Shown: positions 13,253 through 25,624 of the stretch, in pieces
Layout: each line of letters starts with the position of its first letter
Numbering within the stretch: position 1 is the stretch's first letter
Assembly: GCA_032718475.1 (NCBI GenBank)
Contig: JAUCBJ010001865.1
Coordinates: 1 to 64,000, forward strand
Direction of reading: 5' to 3'
Length of the DNA stretch: 64,000 nucleotides
DNA from: Nemertoderma westbladi
Lineage: Eukaryota > Xenacoelomorpha > Nemertodermatida > Nemertodermatidae
The notes under the pieces: generated by a model
What the model saw: the letters and a program-made list of their open reading frames with translations, nothing else
Databases searched by the model: none
Told to the model about the DNA's origin: nothing
Translations under genes and position numbers: made by a program

Positions 13253-13702
13253 AATACAGTTTTAATTTTGAGGTAATAAATCAGCTGTTATTTGTTTCGA
13301 GTTTCCCCTGGGGACGGATGAATTTTGATTACGCCGAAGTCCCCCCCCCCCCCCCCCCCCCCCAATCTGGACCCGATTGTGCTTAATAAAAAGGGTTCAT
13401 GTCCCCCCAAAAAAGTGGTGTTTGTAGTGTGAGAGAGCTAATATTTAAGACATAAAATATTATTTCTGAACAAAACCATAATATTATAAAATATTATTAA
13501 CTGAGATACGCTAGTGTCATTCATTTGAACTCAACGCTAACGTGCCATATTCTCAAAAGTAGGTTCGTAATTTTATCTACAGTTTAACCCATTTGTTCTT
13601 CTTTTAGTTTAAATTCGGGTCAGGGTAGCAAGAAGTTTAAATTACTGAACAATTTTTCTAGAACAGAAAATGTTTATATTATAATAATAATAATATACGA
13701 AC
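13253..13702. other. Non-coding stretch with a 23-base C-run
   Basis: It contains C(23) at 13341-13363 and otherwise AT-rich sequence with a short (ATA)n run near 13680. It lies just downstream of the last ADAM10-like exon recognised on the - strand, so it is intron or 3' region of that gene. Confidence 0.5.
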
Positions 13703-13850
13703 CTTTTTTCTGACAGCATTGTAAGCATTGCAGCTTCTGTGGTTTCAACTCCTTGTCTTTAATATTTGGATTTCCTGTGATGTCCTTGGAATCTACTGTG
13801 CACTCACAATCATCCTGATCTAACAGTGTGCATAACGATAACAAGCATTG
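13703..13850 (-). CDS. ADAM10-like metalloprotease, exon (end of disintegrin / Cys-rich region)
   Basis: On the - strand the acceptor CCCTGCAG precedes the exon at 13850 and a GT donor (AAG|GTTCG) follows 13703. The 148-nt exon starts in phase 0, directly continuing the exon at 29967-30150. It encodes QCLLSLCTLLDQDDCECT and then LQCLQCCQKK. This spacing and Cys pattern corresponds to the ADAM10 segment after the disintegrin (…GQC…C…ECTC…C.VCC.KK). It ends in phase 1, so at least one more exon must follow at lower coordinates; none was recognised. It is separated from its upstream neighbour exon by a 16.1-kb intron. ADAM10 sheds Notch, cadherin and other membrane proteins at the cell surface. 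Confidence 0.82.
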
Positions 13851-15734
13851 CTGCAGGGAAACAAAGTAAAAATTATAATAATAGCAACAAATTAGATCAA
13901 ATTAGCTTTCGTGTTCTTGAATGAGTGCAAGAATATTTGTAAGAATAGTGTGAAAGTCTTAGTTGAATATGAAAAAATGTTAATAAGGATATTAACTGAA
14001 AGTTTGGTTCTATTTCATCAATGATTGACTGACTTATTAGCGTACAAACATTTTCAATGGCGACGACATACGGTCCACTAATTATACCGCGACGCAAAGG
14101 TTTACCTAGACCTCGAGGCTCGCCCCACTTATTAACTATATACGACATTGTTCATAAAATAGTACTTTATAGCGTTACGGCACGAGTGATGTTGTTTGTA
14201 CGAAGGCCATAAAAACTTTAAAGTGCTAATTATGAACAATGGCGTATCTAATTTTATTTATTTGTGAGGAATTATTTGTTATGTATATTTAAATATTATA
14301 TAACAACCTTGTAACAGGAAAGCATAACATAATTACAAACAATTTTATCTCGCATCAAAGTTGCATAGTTGATTAACACGTTGGGTTGTTAATTTAACAA
14401 AAGTTTGAATCCCACAAAAAAGTTGGGAACGATTCGATGTGTGATATTCGAAATATTTGCATATTATCAACATTATGGAACGCGAAATTAAATACTCATA
14501 ACTACACTTTGAATAGAATCAGAACAGCTGAACAACATTTCACTAATTGTCTATTGGAGTTACGTGCATTATTTATATCGTTAATTATTAATTGTTCTAT
14601 CTATTTTCAGTCAGTTAGTGTAATATCAAGCAGTACATAATTTATATATTCTGTTTCCTTTACTGGAACTGCAGTAGGCCTACTACAGTTCAAATTACGC
14701 ATCAATCGAAATCAGTAAATCGTTATTTTTTTCAGATAAAATAGTGTCTCCGATAAAAAAAAAACGTGTCGCAATGAACTTGTCACTCGATGGCATTTAT
14801 GAATTAAAAACCTGCCAACTCGTGCAAAACTCAACACATACGGACATAATACGAACATCAACGGACATAATATTTAAATTTCGGCAATTAAAATTAGTGA
14901 CAAAAAATGCTTCTTTCCGATACTTATTTCTTATCGAAGAACATTACTTTCATTAAAAAATAAAAAAAAATAACAAAAAAAAACAAGAAAAGGAAAAAAA
15001 CATTTCTTCTTAAGCTTAAAAGGTGGAAAAATAATAAATAAAAACATGGAAATGAAAATTGAACATTTCTCAGCCAAAAAGAAAAAAAGAAATACTTTCA
15101 ACCCATAAAAGGGAAAACACCACCGTGTTTATTATTATTTTTTCCATTGGAAAGAAGTAATCATTTTTCCCCCGATTTTGGTGTATATTCGAGCGAAAAA
15201 GTAATATAAGAACAAAAATTATTTCGCTTTTTTCCATTCCACACAAATAAATAAAGCTACGAATCATGATAAAATTAGCTCTATGTAGCGCTGTCAAAGT
15301 ATGAGTGGCATGGTGATGATTCGTACATATTAAGACTGTTCTGTCAAGACTAAATTATAAATATTTAATAAGATTATTGGTAGGAAGAAGAATCCATTTC
15401 AAAAGGAACTTCTTCTACAGGGAGTTGGTTGGCTTGAGAGGCCAATCGATGTGGTTGCAATGTGGCACACGCTGAGGACAAGTAAGAATATTGATCGAAA
15501 GGTCTCAGATAATAATGGATTCAAACAATAAGTGCCTGGTTAATGTGAGTATGTTAAATACAGTAGGATGGTCAGATATTAAGAATTGTATTAAGAGACA
15601 CTACAGTTTAGTTACAAGAAACTTACTAAGTAGTCACGTATTAATAACATTTGAAAGATTGTATTTCATCCCACTGCTGAAACATTTATTCATCACTGCA
15701 TTCCAATAGTGTAGGTGTGCGAAAAATAGGTTTT
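13851..15734. other. ADAM10-like intron, unannotated part
   Basis: This is the 3' end of the 16.1-kb intron on the - strand. It is AT-rich, with A-rich tracts near 14940-15060. No gene, RNA or classified repeat was recognised. Confidence 0.5.
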
Positions 15735-16928
15735 AACTACTGTAGGTGTCCTGAATTGAGTGGAACTACTGTAGGTGTCCTGAATTGAGTGGAACTACTG
15801 TAGGTGTCCTGAATTGAGTGGAACTACTGTAGGTGTCCTGAATTGAGTGGAACTACTGTAGGTGTCCTGAATTGAGTGGAACTACTGTAGGTTTCCTGAA
15901 TTGAGTGGAACTACTGTAGGTGTCCTGAATTGAGTGGAACTACTGTAGGTGTCCTGAATTGAGTGGAACTACTGTAGGTGTCCTGAATTGAGTGGAACTA
16001 CTGTAGGTGTCCTGAATTGAGTGGAACTACTGTAGGTTTCCTGAATTGAGTGGAACTACTGTAGGTGTCCTGAATTGAGTGGAACTACTGTAGGTTTCCT
16101 GAATTGAGTGGAACTACTGTAGGTGTCCTGAATTGAGTGGAACTACTGTAGGTTTCCTGAATTGAGTGGAACTACTGTAGGTGTCCTGAATTGAGTGGAA
16201 CTACTGTAGGTGTCCTGAATTGAGTGGAACTACTGTAGGTGTCCTGAATTGAGTGGAACTACTGTAGGTTTCCTGAATTGAGTGGAACTACTGTAGGTGT
16301 CCTGAATTGAGTGTAACTACTGTAGGTGTCCTGAATTGAGTGGAACTACTGTAGGTGTCCTGAATTGAGTGGAACTACTGTAGGTTTCCTGAATTGAGTG
16401 GAACTACTGTAGGTGTCCTGAATTGAGTGTAACTACTGTAGGTGTCCTGAATTGAGTGGAACTACTGTAGGTGTCCTGAATTGAGTGGAACTACTGTAGG
16501 TTTCCTGAATTGAGTGGAACTACTGTAGGTGCCCTGAATTGAGTGGAACTACTGTAGGTGTCCTGAATTGAGTGGAACTACTGTAGGTGTCCTGAATTGA
16601 GTGGAACTACTGTAGGTGTCCTGAATTGAGTGGAACTACTGTAGGTGTCCTGAATTGATTGGAACTACTGTAGGTGTCCTAAATTGAGTGGAACTACTGT
16701 AGGTGTCCTGAATTGAGTGGAACTACTGTAGGTGTCCTGAATTGAGTGGAACAACTGTAGGTGTCCTGAATTGAGTGGAACTACTGTAGGTGTCCTGAAT
16801 TGAGTGGAACTACTGTAGGTGTCCTCAATTGAGTGGAACTACTGTACATTAGGTGTCCTGAATTGAGTGGAACTACTGTAGGTGTCCTGAATTGAGTGGA
16901 ACTACTGTAGGTGTCCTGAATTGAGTGG
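15735..16928. repeat. 29-bp minisatellite, about 41 copies, in the ADAM10-like intron
   Basis: The unit AACTACTGTAGGTGTCCTG plus AATTGAGTGG repeats with few changes: GTGTCC versus GTTTCC variants, one GTGCCC, and a 4-base insertion near 16847. Read on the - strand each unit contains TTCAG followed by G, an acceptor-like word, but no exon is adjacent. Confidence 0.95.
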
Positions 16929-17834
16929 CGGGTGTGTTTTTTGTGAAAATATAAGGAAACCGCGGGTTTAAGTAAGCGCGCGAAGCCAATTTAAAAAATC
17001 GCCTGTGATTGGCAATTGCAGAATTGATTAATGTCACTTGGAATGCAGAACTGACGTCACAATTCGGTGCTGCCATTAAATTTAACGTTGCATCCTATGG
17101 ATTTTGATCCATTTCAACACATATTAAATCTAAATTATTTCAAACCTCATTTATATAATTGGAAAGCGGAGAGTCTTGTGCATCTTTTGGCACCTAAATT
17201 AATTATATTCAAGAAGAGGAACGTTGATAATATGCCGTTTGTAATTATTGTAAACTCATCGAATCATAAACACTTTTCGCTAAACTAGATTGAGATTCAT
17301 TTAGGTTTCATTTATTTTCAAAGTTTTATCTTTAAATAGGCCTACATTTATTTTGTGCCAGAATATTTTCTATTATTAGCCACAGGCAATTTGGTCTGGT
17401 GCTGGTGGTGACTTTCGCACCATACAATGCTTAGGTTAAGGTTCTATGGAAGCTTGGATAGAGAAGCACTGTCATTGTCCACAGTACTTTAATAGCAACC
17501 GTTAATGTACAATCCTTCAACCTTCAAAAAGTCGATTTAATGAGAACCAATGGAAACTTGGCAAACGGATGATGGTGGGAGAACAGACATTCGGCTTAAA
17601 GCTTAAAACAAAATCGTTAATTTTACATTACTGTACACAACGATTCAATGTATTAAGTTAAGCTTTTGCAGATGTCATCAGTGATGTAATCAATATACAT
17701 GGGTGTGAATAAATGTTTCAAATTTGTTATATCTTTATATCCATAGAGCCAGAACAAAACAAATGAAAAATTATCATTACGAGAAAAACTGAATAAAACC
17801 TTCTCATTTGTTTTACCTCTGATATTTTACAACT
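16929..17834. other. Intronic sequence without recognised features
   Basis: Only short unsupported reading frames are present. The left end of the LINE target duplication begins at 17835. Confidence 0.5.
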
Positions 17835-17846
17835 GTAATGTTGTAT

Positions 17847-19343
17847 ACCTGCCGAACTCCAAAGAAGCATTAAAAGCATGTCCAATAATAAAGCGAGTGG
17901 ATTAGATGAAATCCCAGCGGAGGTATGGAAAACCGGAGTGCTAAATAGACCATTATTGAATGTTTGCAACCGGATGTTAAAAGGGGAAAAGCCACCACCA
18001 ATTTGGACTAAAGGTCAACTAAAGCCCCTCCCCAAGAAAGGAGACCTCGGCATACCAACAAACTATCGTGGGATCTGTCTGCTTGTGGTAGCTGCCAAAA
18101 TATACAATAAAATGATTCTATATAGGATTAGGCCTCACATAGAGAAACTACTGCGTAAGAGCCAAAACGGATTTCGACCAAGTAGATCAACAATAGCTCA
18201 GATACTTGCACTACGGAGACTGATTGAAGGAATTAAGTCAAAGAATCTCCCCGCAGTCATGACTTTTGTGGACTTCAAGAAGGCATTCGACTCCATCCAT
18301 AGAGGTAAAATGCTTGAAATCCTAAAAGCTTATGGAATACCAGAAGTAATTGTTGCTGGCATTGGATTGTTATATTGTGACACAGAAGCGCAGGTACTCT
18401 CACCAGATGGTGAAACTGAGTTTTTCTCAATCCTGGCTGGCGTACTGCAAGGTGACACATTAGCACCATTACTATTTGTAATTGTGATGGATTACGCAAT
18501 GAGGACGGCCACAAAGGGTGAAGATCTGGGATTCACACTTCAAGAACGCAGAAGTAGTAGATATCCGGCAACTACAGTCACAGACACCGACTTTACGGAT
18601 GACATCGCCCTGCTCTCTAATACGCTAGCAGATGCACAGCTTCTACTAAATAAAGTGGAGAGGGCTGCTAAGGAGGTTGGATTGCATATAAATGCTACCA
18701 AGACCGAATTCATGACCTTTAATGTTGATGGAAACTTGACAACCATTGATAATAATCAACTAAGGGAGGTAGATGACTTCCAGTACCTTGGATCGCGGAT
18801 AGAGAGTAGCAAAAAGGACATAGAAGTTAGGAAAGCAAAGGCTTGGGTAGCTCTATCAAAAATGGATACCATCTGGAAATCAGATCTCTCCAGGCACCTG
18901 AAGACCAAGTTCTTTCGAGCCACAGTGGAAAGTGTATTTTTATACGGGGGTGAGACCTGGACACTGACTAAATCACTTGAACAACGAATTGATGGTTGCT
19001 ACACAAGACTACTAAGGGCAGCCCTAAACATCAGCTGGAGACAACACATGACAAACGCCGCGCTTTATGGTACAATACCACCTGTATCAACCACCCTCCG
19101 TGAACGCAGATTAAGATTCAGTGGGCACTGCTGGCGAAGTAAAGACGAGGTCATACCAGATCTACTTTTCTGGCAACCAACTCATGGAAAGCGTAGTCGT
19201 GGACGACCTGCCATAACATATATAGATCAACTTGAAAGGGATACTGAACTTGGAAGAAACGAAATTGCGACAACTATGGAGAATCGGGAAGCCTGGAAGG
19301 ATCTCATTTCCACTGTCCGAGTTCGCTCGACCTAGTAGTAGTA
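17847..19343 (+). mobile_element. 5'-truncated LINE insertion with target duplication
   Basis: The insertion is flanked by (G)TAATGTTGTAT at 17835-17846 and 19344-19355, a 12-bp target duplication. It starts inside the region upstream of RT (CCTGCCGAACTCC, as at 2758 in the first copy) and ends in a (TAG)n tail. It sits inside the 16.1-kb intron of the ADAM10-like gene, in the opposite orientation to that gene. Confidence 0.93.
17878..19335 (+). CDS. LINE reverse transcriptase (C-terminal 485 aa, uninterrupted)
   Basis: This frame is open to the element's own stop just before the (TAG)n tail. It includes the RT palm and thumb and the C-terminal region: NGFRPSRSTIAQI, TFVDFKKAFDSI (first catalytic Asp), LAGVLQGDTLAPLLF, TDFTDDIALL (catalytic DD, with Thr where the first copy has Ala), VDDFQYLGS, LYGGETWTL and RRLRFSGHCWR. 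The endonuclease domain is absent because the copy is 5'-truncated, so it cannot be autonomous. The intact frame and clear target duplication suggest a fairly recent insertion. The ATG at 17878 is only the first Met in the truncated frame. Confidence 0.88.
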   Translation: MSNNKASGLDEIPAEVWKTGVLNRPLLNVCNRMLKGEKPPPIWTKGQLKPLPKKGDLGIPTNYRGICLLVVAAKIYNKMILYRIRPHIEKLLRKSQNGFRPSRSTIAQILALRRLIEGIKSKNLPAVMTFVDFKKAFDSIHRGKMLEILKAYGIPEVIVAGIGLLYCDTEAQVLSPDGETEFFSILAGVLQGDTLAPLLFVIVMDYAMRTATKGEDLGFTLQERRSSRYPATTVTDTDFTDDIALLSNTLADAQLLLNKVERAAKEVGLHINATKTEFMTFNVDGNLTTIDNNQLREVDDFQYLGSRIESSKKDIEVRKAKAWVALSKMDTIWKSDLSRHLKTKFFRATVESVFLYGGETWTLTKSLEQRIDGCYTRLLRAALNISWRQHMTNAALYGTIPPVSTTLRERRLRFSGHCWRSKDEVIPDLLFWQPTHGKRSRGRPAITYIDQLERDTELGRNEIATTMENREAWKDLISTVRVRST

Positions 19344-19413
19344 GTAATGTTGTATGGATCGTTCTGATTCTCCTATTACCTCAATATCTTATATCTTTCA
19401 ATATAAGAAGACT

Positions 19414-19808
19414 AAGGGGCCGTGCACAAATGATGTCACTGTAGAATGGGGGGGGGGGGGGTAGCTATACTTGTGACGTCACAATAGCACTTTTTTTTGA
19501 ACAACCAACAAATAAAATACATTTTACAAAATACAAAATTTATTACAATAAAATAAATCATTCCCATGGGAGTGAATATGTGGGGTGTCTCTTCCTTGTT
19601 TAAGTCATTGTGTACAGCTGAATTAATGAAGTATTAACATTTAGTATTAATAAGATAATAATTTCAAATTTAGCATTTTTTATTAAATATACTGGGTATT
19701 TTTTGTGACGTGACGTTCAAGGGGGGAATCGTGACAGATTGTGACAGAGGGTAGAGGGAGGGTGGAAAATCGTAAAAAAAAGCGTGACATCATTTGTTCA
19801 CGGCCTCT
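19414..19808. mobile_element. MITE-like element with ~24-bp terminal inverted repeats
   Basis: The left end GGGGCCGTGCACAAATGATG and the right end CATCATTTGTTCACGGCC are inverted copies with about two mismatches. The interior has a G-run near 19450 and GTGACGTCAC-type words and no transposase. It is a non-autonomous DNA element; the superfamily is not assigned. Confidence 0.8.
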
Positions 19809-20830
19809 ATAAGGTTTTAACATAAGATGCATAACGCCATCTTGCGTCATTTTGGTAAAAGAATCAATTTAAATTCTAGTTATTAAAATTATATTGTGTT
19901 GTTATGACTCTATGGTCACACGATATGAACTAAGTACAAACAAACAGAGAGATAAGTGGATTACGTGGTTGGTATAGTTTACGGTTATGGGTTGCGTAAC
20001 TAGGTATATATTAGTCATTATAGTCTTATGCAATGTGACGTCAACACCAGGTGAGTCATTGTAAATGCATCCTGCATTAATATTTAACCATCGCATCACC
20101 CATTCAAATAATCTGCTATCCTATTTAATTACCTACCCTGCAATGTGTTTTCATTTATTCTTGTGGCGTTGGACAAAAATTGTGTAAATAGTGGTTCAAC
20201 ATTTACACTTGGTACAGAACTACATAGCACAAGCTAAGACAGCAATAATCGCAAATTGGTAAAAACAAGACCCCAGCTTCAATTACCGTTGCTATGAAAC
20301 TGTCTGACTCCAGTCCAGAGTAGACGCGTTTGAAGAAAAGGATCAATTGAATTGTATCATCATGAGTATTAAGCAGTATAATTCGGACTGCGCCGACAAT
20401 ATTACAATAAAACGCAAATAAAATCAACTCACATTATATTACATTAAAACATAAAGTAAAATGACAACTACCCCAAAGAAGTCATCAATTTTCTCTAGCA
20501 TTTAGGGCTTAAATTAGTGAGTGCATTCCAGGTCGAAATAGTTATTAAATAAGTTAGAATTGGCAAGCTTGTACTGATTGAGAATGATTAGTCAACAGTA
20601 GCGGTGTATTACCATGGAGTCCTGGTTTGGTATTTAATAATGTCAGTGGATCACTTTGGACTTGGATATTTTTTAGGGCCGCGTAGCGAGACCTCTAGTA
20701 TTCACTACGTTGTTGTTGATAATTTCCAGTTAGCTTTTAGTTTTATAAGGCTTCGGCTTGCACGGCATAGCTTTCTTAAAAATGCAGCTGCAATGCAGCA
20801 TGCCGATCCTACAAGGCTTCGGCTTCATAC
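19809..20830. other. Intronic sequence without recognised features
   Basis: Only short unsupported frames are present. The end of the stretch has two copies of AAGGCTTCGGCTT (about 20750 and 20815) that lead into the tRNA-like sequence, probably part of the same SINE. Confidence 0.45.
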
Positions 20831-20895
20831 GGCGCAGTGGCGAAGTTGGTATAGCGTTGGACTTGAATCTCTAGGTACCGAGTTCAATCCTCACG
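20831..20895 (+). repeat. tRNA-derived SINE head (tRNA-Ser-like)
   Basis: A box-like TGGCGAAGTTGG (20838-20849) and B box-like GAGTTCAATCC (20880-20890) are correctly spaced. GCGTTGGACTTGAA resembles the anticodon arm of tRNA-Ser. Stems do not pair well enough for a working tRNA, so this is a Pol III promoter-type SINE or tRNA pseudogene. Confidence 0.6.
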
Positions 20896-21322
20896 TTCTG
20901 GTGAATTTTTGTTGGTAGTAATACTAATAGTAAGCCATTCAAGGAGGAGACAGTTAATGCGTTAGTAGTTAGACGTGGACATTTACACATTTGTCGCTCG
21001 GCTCCCTTTGAAACATTATTAGTTTGCAGTAATGTCCTGTAAAGTATTTCTGTACCAAATTTCAGTAAAGTATCATATTGCAGAATTCGAAGTATTTCCT
21101 ATTCTGAGCTCAAAAGCGACCGGAATAGACAATTGGGGTTACAAAAGTACCACAAATTAACCACATAACTTATTTTTAGCTTTAATTGACGCATGGGTAG
21201 ATGATTGGACAGGCCACATGGTCAGTGTCAACATTAGAAAGTTACGAGAAGCCGCTATTGTGAAAAATAATCACAGATATAAAAGAGACTATTGGCTGAG
21301 TAAGTTTGAAGTTTAATACTAT

Positions 21323-21530
21323 ATAACACGAGGTACCTCTATGGGGCCTCAGCACAGCACGTATCAACTCGAATATAACACGAGGTACCTCAATGGGGCC
21401 TCTGCACAGAACGTATCAACTCGAATATAACACGAGGTACCTCAATGGGGCCTCAGCACAGAACGTATCAACTCGAATATAACACGAGGTACGTCAATGG
21501 GGGCTCAGCACACCACCTATCAACTCGAAA
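21323..21530. repeat. 52-bp tandem repeat, 4 copies
   Basis: The unit starts ATAACACGAGGTACCTC at 21323, 21375, 21427 and 21479, with small differences in the last copy. Confidence 0.9.
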
Positions 21531-22049
21531 GGATTATATAAAACATATATATTATATAAAACAAATGAGCTTATTTTAGGTTATCAACATAATATTTTAC
21601 CTCCATTTATTTTAATAATTAGCTATAGACATACAGTCTGTCGGCTGCAATGACACAAAAAATTATTTAATTAAGGCCACTATATGACGATGGCGTCGAC
21701 TTTTTTAATGGTATTAACACAATGCAACGTTGTTGTTTGCCCTAATATCTCAAGTTACTGGTTTTATCTTGTAGGTTTGAAGACAATGAAACACCGCAAA
21801 GGACTCTGTTTGTTTACAATAGAACGAATCAATAGTTGGGAAGGAAGATACTGCTGTTCCATGTTTGGTTGCGACCACAGACTCAAACAGCTCTGTCTGC
21901 ACCCTTCATGGGTCGTATGTCAATACGATAATCTGGACTAGCGTCAGCCACATTGTCCTGCCTATTTGATGGCTGTGCTAACAACTTCTTATCTCTTCAT
22001 AATCTGATTTTAACTAATAATTCGCCATTAAATAAAAATTATGTCCGTG

Positions 22050-22960
22050 TAATCATATTATTATTATTATTTATTTCGTACACTGGCATGCAGTCAGGAA
22101 CAGAGTAAGTAAAGAGAAGAGACAAAAACCACAAAATAATACACAGAGAAGGCAAAGACACTATATAACAAAATAATACACGATAAAGAGATATAGTGTC
22201 ATGATAATCTACATAAAAAAATATGGAAATACAAAGTAATTAATTAGTACGTAGTGACATACACAAATAAATCGGACATTTCTGATTTTGATAAACCCGG
22301 AAGTTCAAAAGTGTCGAACTTCAAACAATTAACGAGTTCCCTAGCACAATCAACCCGCCAATTTTCTGATTCTTCTACATAAACATATCGTAAAGAATTA
22401 ATCTCCTCATTGCTTAAGTTGTTTAAATTCGGTTGCTTTAATCCATTAAAAATAAGTCTCAAATTGAGACCAATACGGCTTCTGCAGTCAAAAAGTGTTA
22501 TACGATAGAAATCTAATCGGATACTTGGAAGAGCTATACACAGATTTAATGAAATTCAGCAACCGTTTACAAATCATTATTACTCGTGGATGAGAAAATT
22601 GTACAAGGCGTTCTACAATAAATCTATGACTGTTAAAAGGTAACCCCCATATAATACGAATATTGTTGTTCCAAGCTGTAAAATTCTAGAACAATCATGA
22701 GAAAGTAAGTCCCAAACTACACTCCCATAAAAACTAGTGGCGTAAATTCTTTAAATATTTGAAATACACGAAGGTGATCGAATGAAAATTCCTGTCTTAA
22801 AATTACTAATCTTACCAATAAAAGCTCCCCGTTTAAGAATTAAGTCCCTATCTAATTTGCACCTATAGTCTAGTGTGATACCTAAATGCTGTGCTTGTTG
22901 AACCCACGAAATACTAATGTTATCTACTACTATGTTATTCAGTGGTTTACACTATTGAAG
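22050..22960 (-). mobile_element. Degenerate LINE C-terminal fragment
   Basis: On the - strand, broken frames read LINE-like C-terminal blocks: a YGSVVWDLLS-type block, WNNNIRIIWGLPFNSHR, and VERLVQFSHPR leading to KRLLNF. Then LRLIFNGLKQPNLNNLS and ENWRVDCARELV lead to the end near 22244. The family differs from the other LINE copies. Several stops and frameshifts mark it as a fossil. The assignment rests on motif layout only. Confidence 0.6.
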
Positions 22961-23164
22961 TTTTATATACCCGAAAGGTGGTTAATATATTTCAAAATAA
23001 GCCAATATTAACGTAAATGAACACTGGAAGTGAACGCAAGCAAACGTGGCATTGCTCTGACCGGAAACCAACTATTTGACCACGATAATGGCTATTATAT
23101 TTTTTTTTGTTCTAGAATATAAACTTCACCTTCTGATAGACGGTAGATAATATTTTTTAGATTA

Positions 23165-23210
23165 ACGTGCGTGTATGTATGTGTGTGTGTGTACTGTATG
23201 TGTATGTCTG
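23165..23210. repeat. TG-rich microsatellite
   Basis: A short run of GTGTATGTATGTGTGTGTGTGT-type sequence. Confidence 0.8.
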
Positions 23211-23395
23211 GATAATAATATTGCTAACGACTAATTATTGACTTTAAAGAAAATGACCAAAGAAAATGGCGACAGTGTTCAGTAAAACTGAACGGACACA
23301 GATGGTGGCCCTCAGTTTGCTTCTGTCGACGATGGATCAAAGATTGGCCCATGTAAACTTTCTGCCGCTATATTTCACTTTGCAGTTACCCCCAA

Positions 23396-23606
23396 GTGAA
23401 GAATACCAGGTTTTCACCAAAAACACAGGTTACAGAAGGGCTGAATCTAACCAAAACAATAAACGAATTAGTATATGTACAGGTTATAAGACAGAAATAA
23501 GCGCTATAAAACACTTAATAAAGATAAACAAAAAAGAATAAAAAATCTTCATATATAAAATTCCAATAAAAAATCGACCGAAAAGTGAAATCCTGGTATT
23601 CTTCAC
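23396..23606. repeat. Small inverted-repeat element
   Basis: GTGAAGAATACCAGG at 23396-23410 is matched by its exact reverse complement at 23592-23606. Partial pairing continues inward for about 8 bases. It is probably a short MITE. Confidence 0.65.
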
Positions 23607-23952
23607 ATGGGCGCAAAGATTTATCACATCCAGAGCAGGAGATACCTTCCAATAAACTTTAATTATAGATTTAAATGTATAATTAATAATGTGTACCTGT
23701 TTATAAATTTAACTTATATTCGAAATAGTACATGATAAAATGTTCAAATGAGCATCCATAAAATCATTTCCTCACATACCGAACGCGATAAGTTCACATA
23801 ATGTAACAAAATTACATACATAATTGCTTGCAATGGTCACTTTTCAGCGTTAAAGACCCTTGTTTATTTATGTAAACCTCCCTCGCTGCGCTCGCTCGGT
23901 ACATAAATAAACTCAGGTCGTAACGCTGCAAAATGCTACTTTGCACACAATG

Positions 23953-24317
23953 ATGTAAATAATTATGAATTTGGATGGGAAATAGCTGAGTTAGGGCATT
24001 CGAATGTTGCATGTATTTACTACCCCTACCCTATACAGGCCAATTATTATATTTAATAAATACACAACGTTCTAGAACATTTTGTTTATGTACTAATATC
24101 CATGTAATACCACGGCCTACGTAACGTACTAGTATTATAATTATAGGCGCATTGCATTGTTGCCAAGCTACTTATTAGTAAAACAAAATGTTCTAGAACT
24201 TTGTGTATGTATTAAATAGAATAAATGGCCCGCATTGGAAGCTAATACATGCAAAATTCGAATGCCCATATCTGCATATCTCGGCTATTTCCCAACCAAA
24301 TTCAATTATTTTTACAT
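23953..24317. repeat. Foldback element with nested inverted repeats
   Basis: The outer arms share GAATTTGG(A/T)TGGGAAATAGC and GGGCATTCGAAT in inverse order (about 23953-24017 and 24247-24317). Inner arms share ACAAAATGTTCTAGAAC in inverse order (near 24070 and 24190). No coding sequence is present. Confidence 0.7.
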
Positions 24318-25624
24318 ATTTGGAATCCTTGCACGGTTAGCTTTTTAATAGTGCCAACAAATCACTAAATGTTTGAAGAATAACTGCGGTGTAACTGGTG
24401 CAATATCGACGGAGACACTTTTTTTAAACACTTGTAGCTAAAGAATGAAAGCGAAAATAAAAATTCTGGCTCACCAAGCAAGGAGAAGGGAGGTGAAACT
24501 ATCTGTTTCAAATTCCATGCAATCTCAATAAGATTTGTAGAAAAATTTGGGGGGGGGGGGGGGGGTCCAGGTACCTGAATAACGACATTATATTCCAGGA
24601 CATGGTGTATAGTAGTGCCATTATTGCAAAGCCGACAACAATTAGATATGTGCGAGTTTTTATGTTTTTTATCAATTGATTGATGGGGCAGGTTAGTTAG
24701 TTTGATTTTAAACAGAGTAACAGAGTTTAAACAGAGTAGATATTAAACTCCTTAACTACATTAATTTTATATCTATCTAGTGGGGTCGCTTAAGGCAAAA
24801 ATATAGCAAAATCGTTACCGGACAAAAGCATGAAAATGTCACTATATATGTAAAAAAATGTTTAGATTAATCTGAGCCTGTGTACCAAAAATATTGACTA
24901 CTTCCCTAGCAACAGGGTGACTTTTTCCTAGCAACCGGATACTTTTGGTCGTATCTGTTATTGCAACTCGCCATAAACAAAAATTACGATTATATAACTT
25001 GGTTGGTTAAAAATAGAAATCGTGTACACGTTTCCATAGCAACCATAGTTGACCTTTCCCTAGCAACTGCCTGCAATTCTGATTGAAATGTGGTATAATC
25101 AACCTGTATAGCAATATAAGATTGTTAGTAGTTATATTAGAGCTGATACACGTTTCAATAAAAATATTTCACTTTAAGCTTATGGGGATAATGTGTGTTT
25201 ATAAAACTACAGTTGTAAAAGTATAAAAGTACAGTTAAAAATCCAAAAATGTAGCCACGGGCGGAACTGACCCCCTAATAATAATAATATAATAATACAA
25301 TGTTGATAGATTTCTCTAAAAAAATCTGTAAGAACTACTTCCAACTTCAATAATTTATAGCAACTGCTTGTTAGACATACTGTATATCAATCACATGATT
25401 CGTACTAGAAAGCCAGCAAGCTGGCTGGAAGGAGCCCGGGGGAAGAATCCTAGCCAAGACTATTACAAATAAACCTTGTCAGTCAGCAGTAAGTAAACTA
25501 AACAATTGTCTAAACTATAAGGCGTGGGGCTAGCTGACTTTGTGGCTCGTCCCACATAATAAAAAATGAAACATTGCTATGACAATGGTTATATGTATTT
25601 TTCAACCAATCGATTAATGTAAGT

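Noticed and set aside
20831-20895. Functional tRNA gene
   Set aside because: A and B boxes are present, but the stems do not pair; it is a SINE head or pseudogene. The same applies at 28415-28491 and in the LTRs.
23266-23541. 91-codon frame starting MATVFSKTERTQ
   Set aside because: It overlaps a small inverted-repeat element, has no recognisable family, and its end is low complexity.
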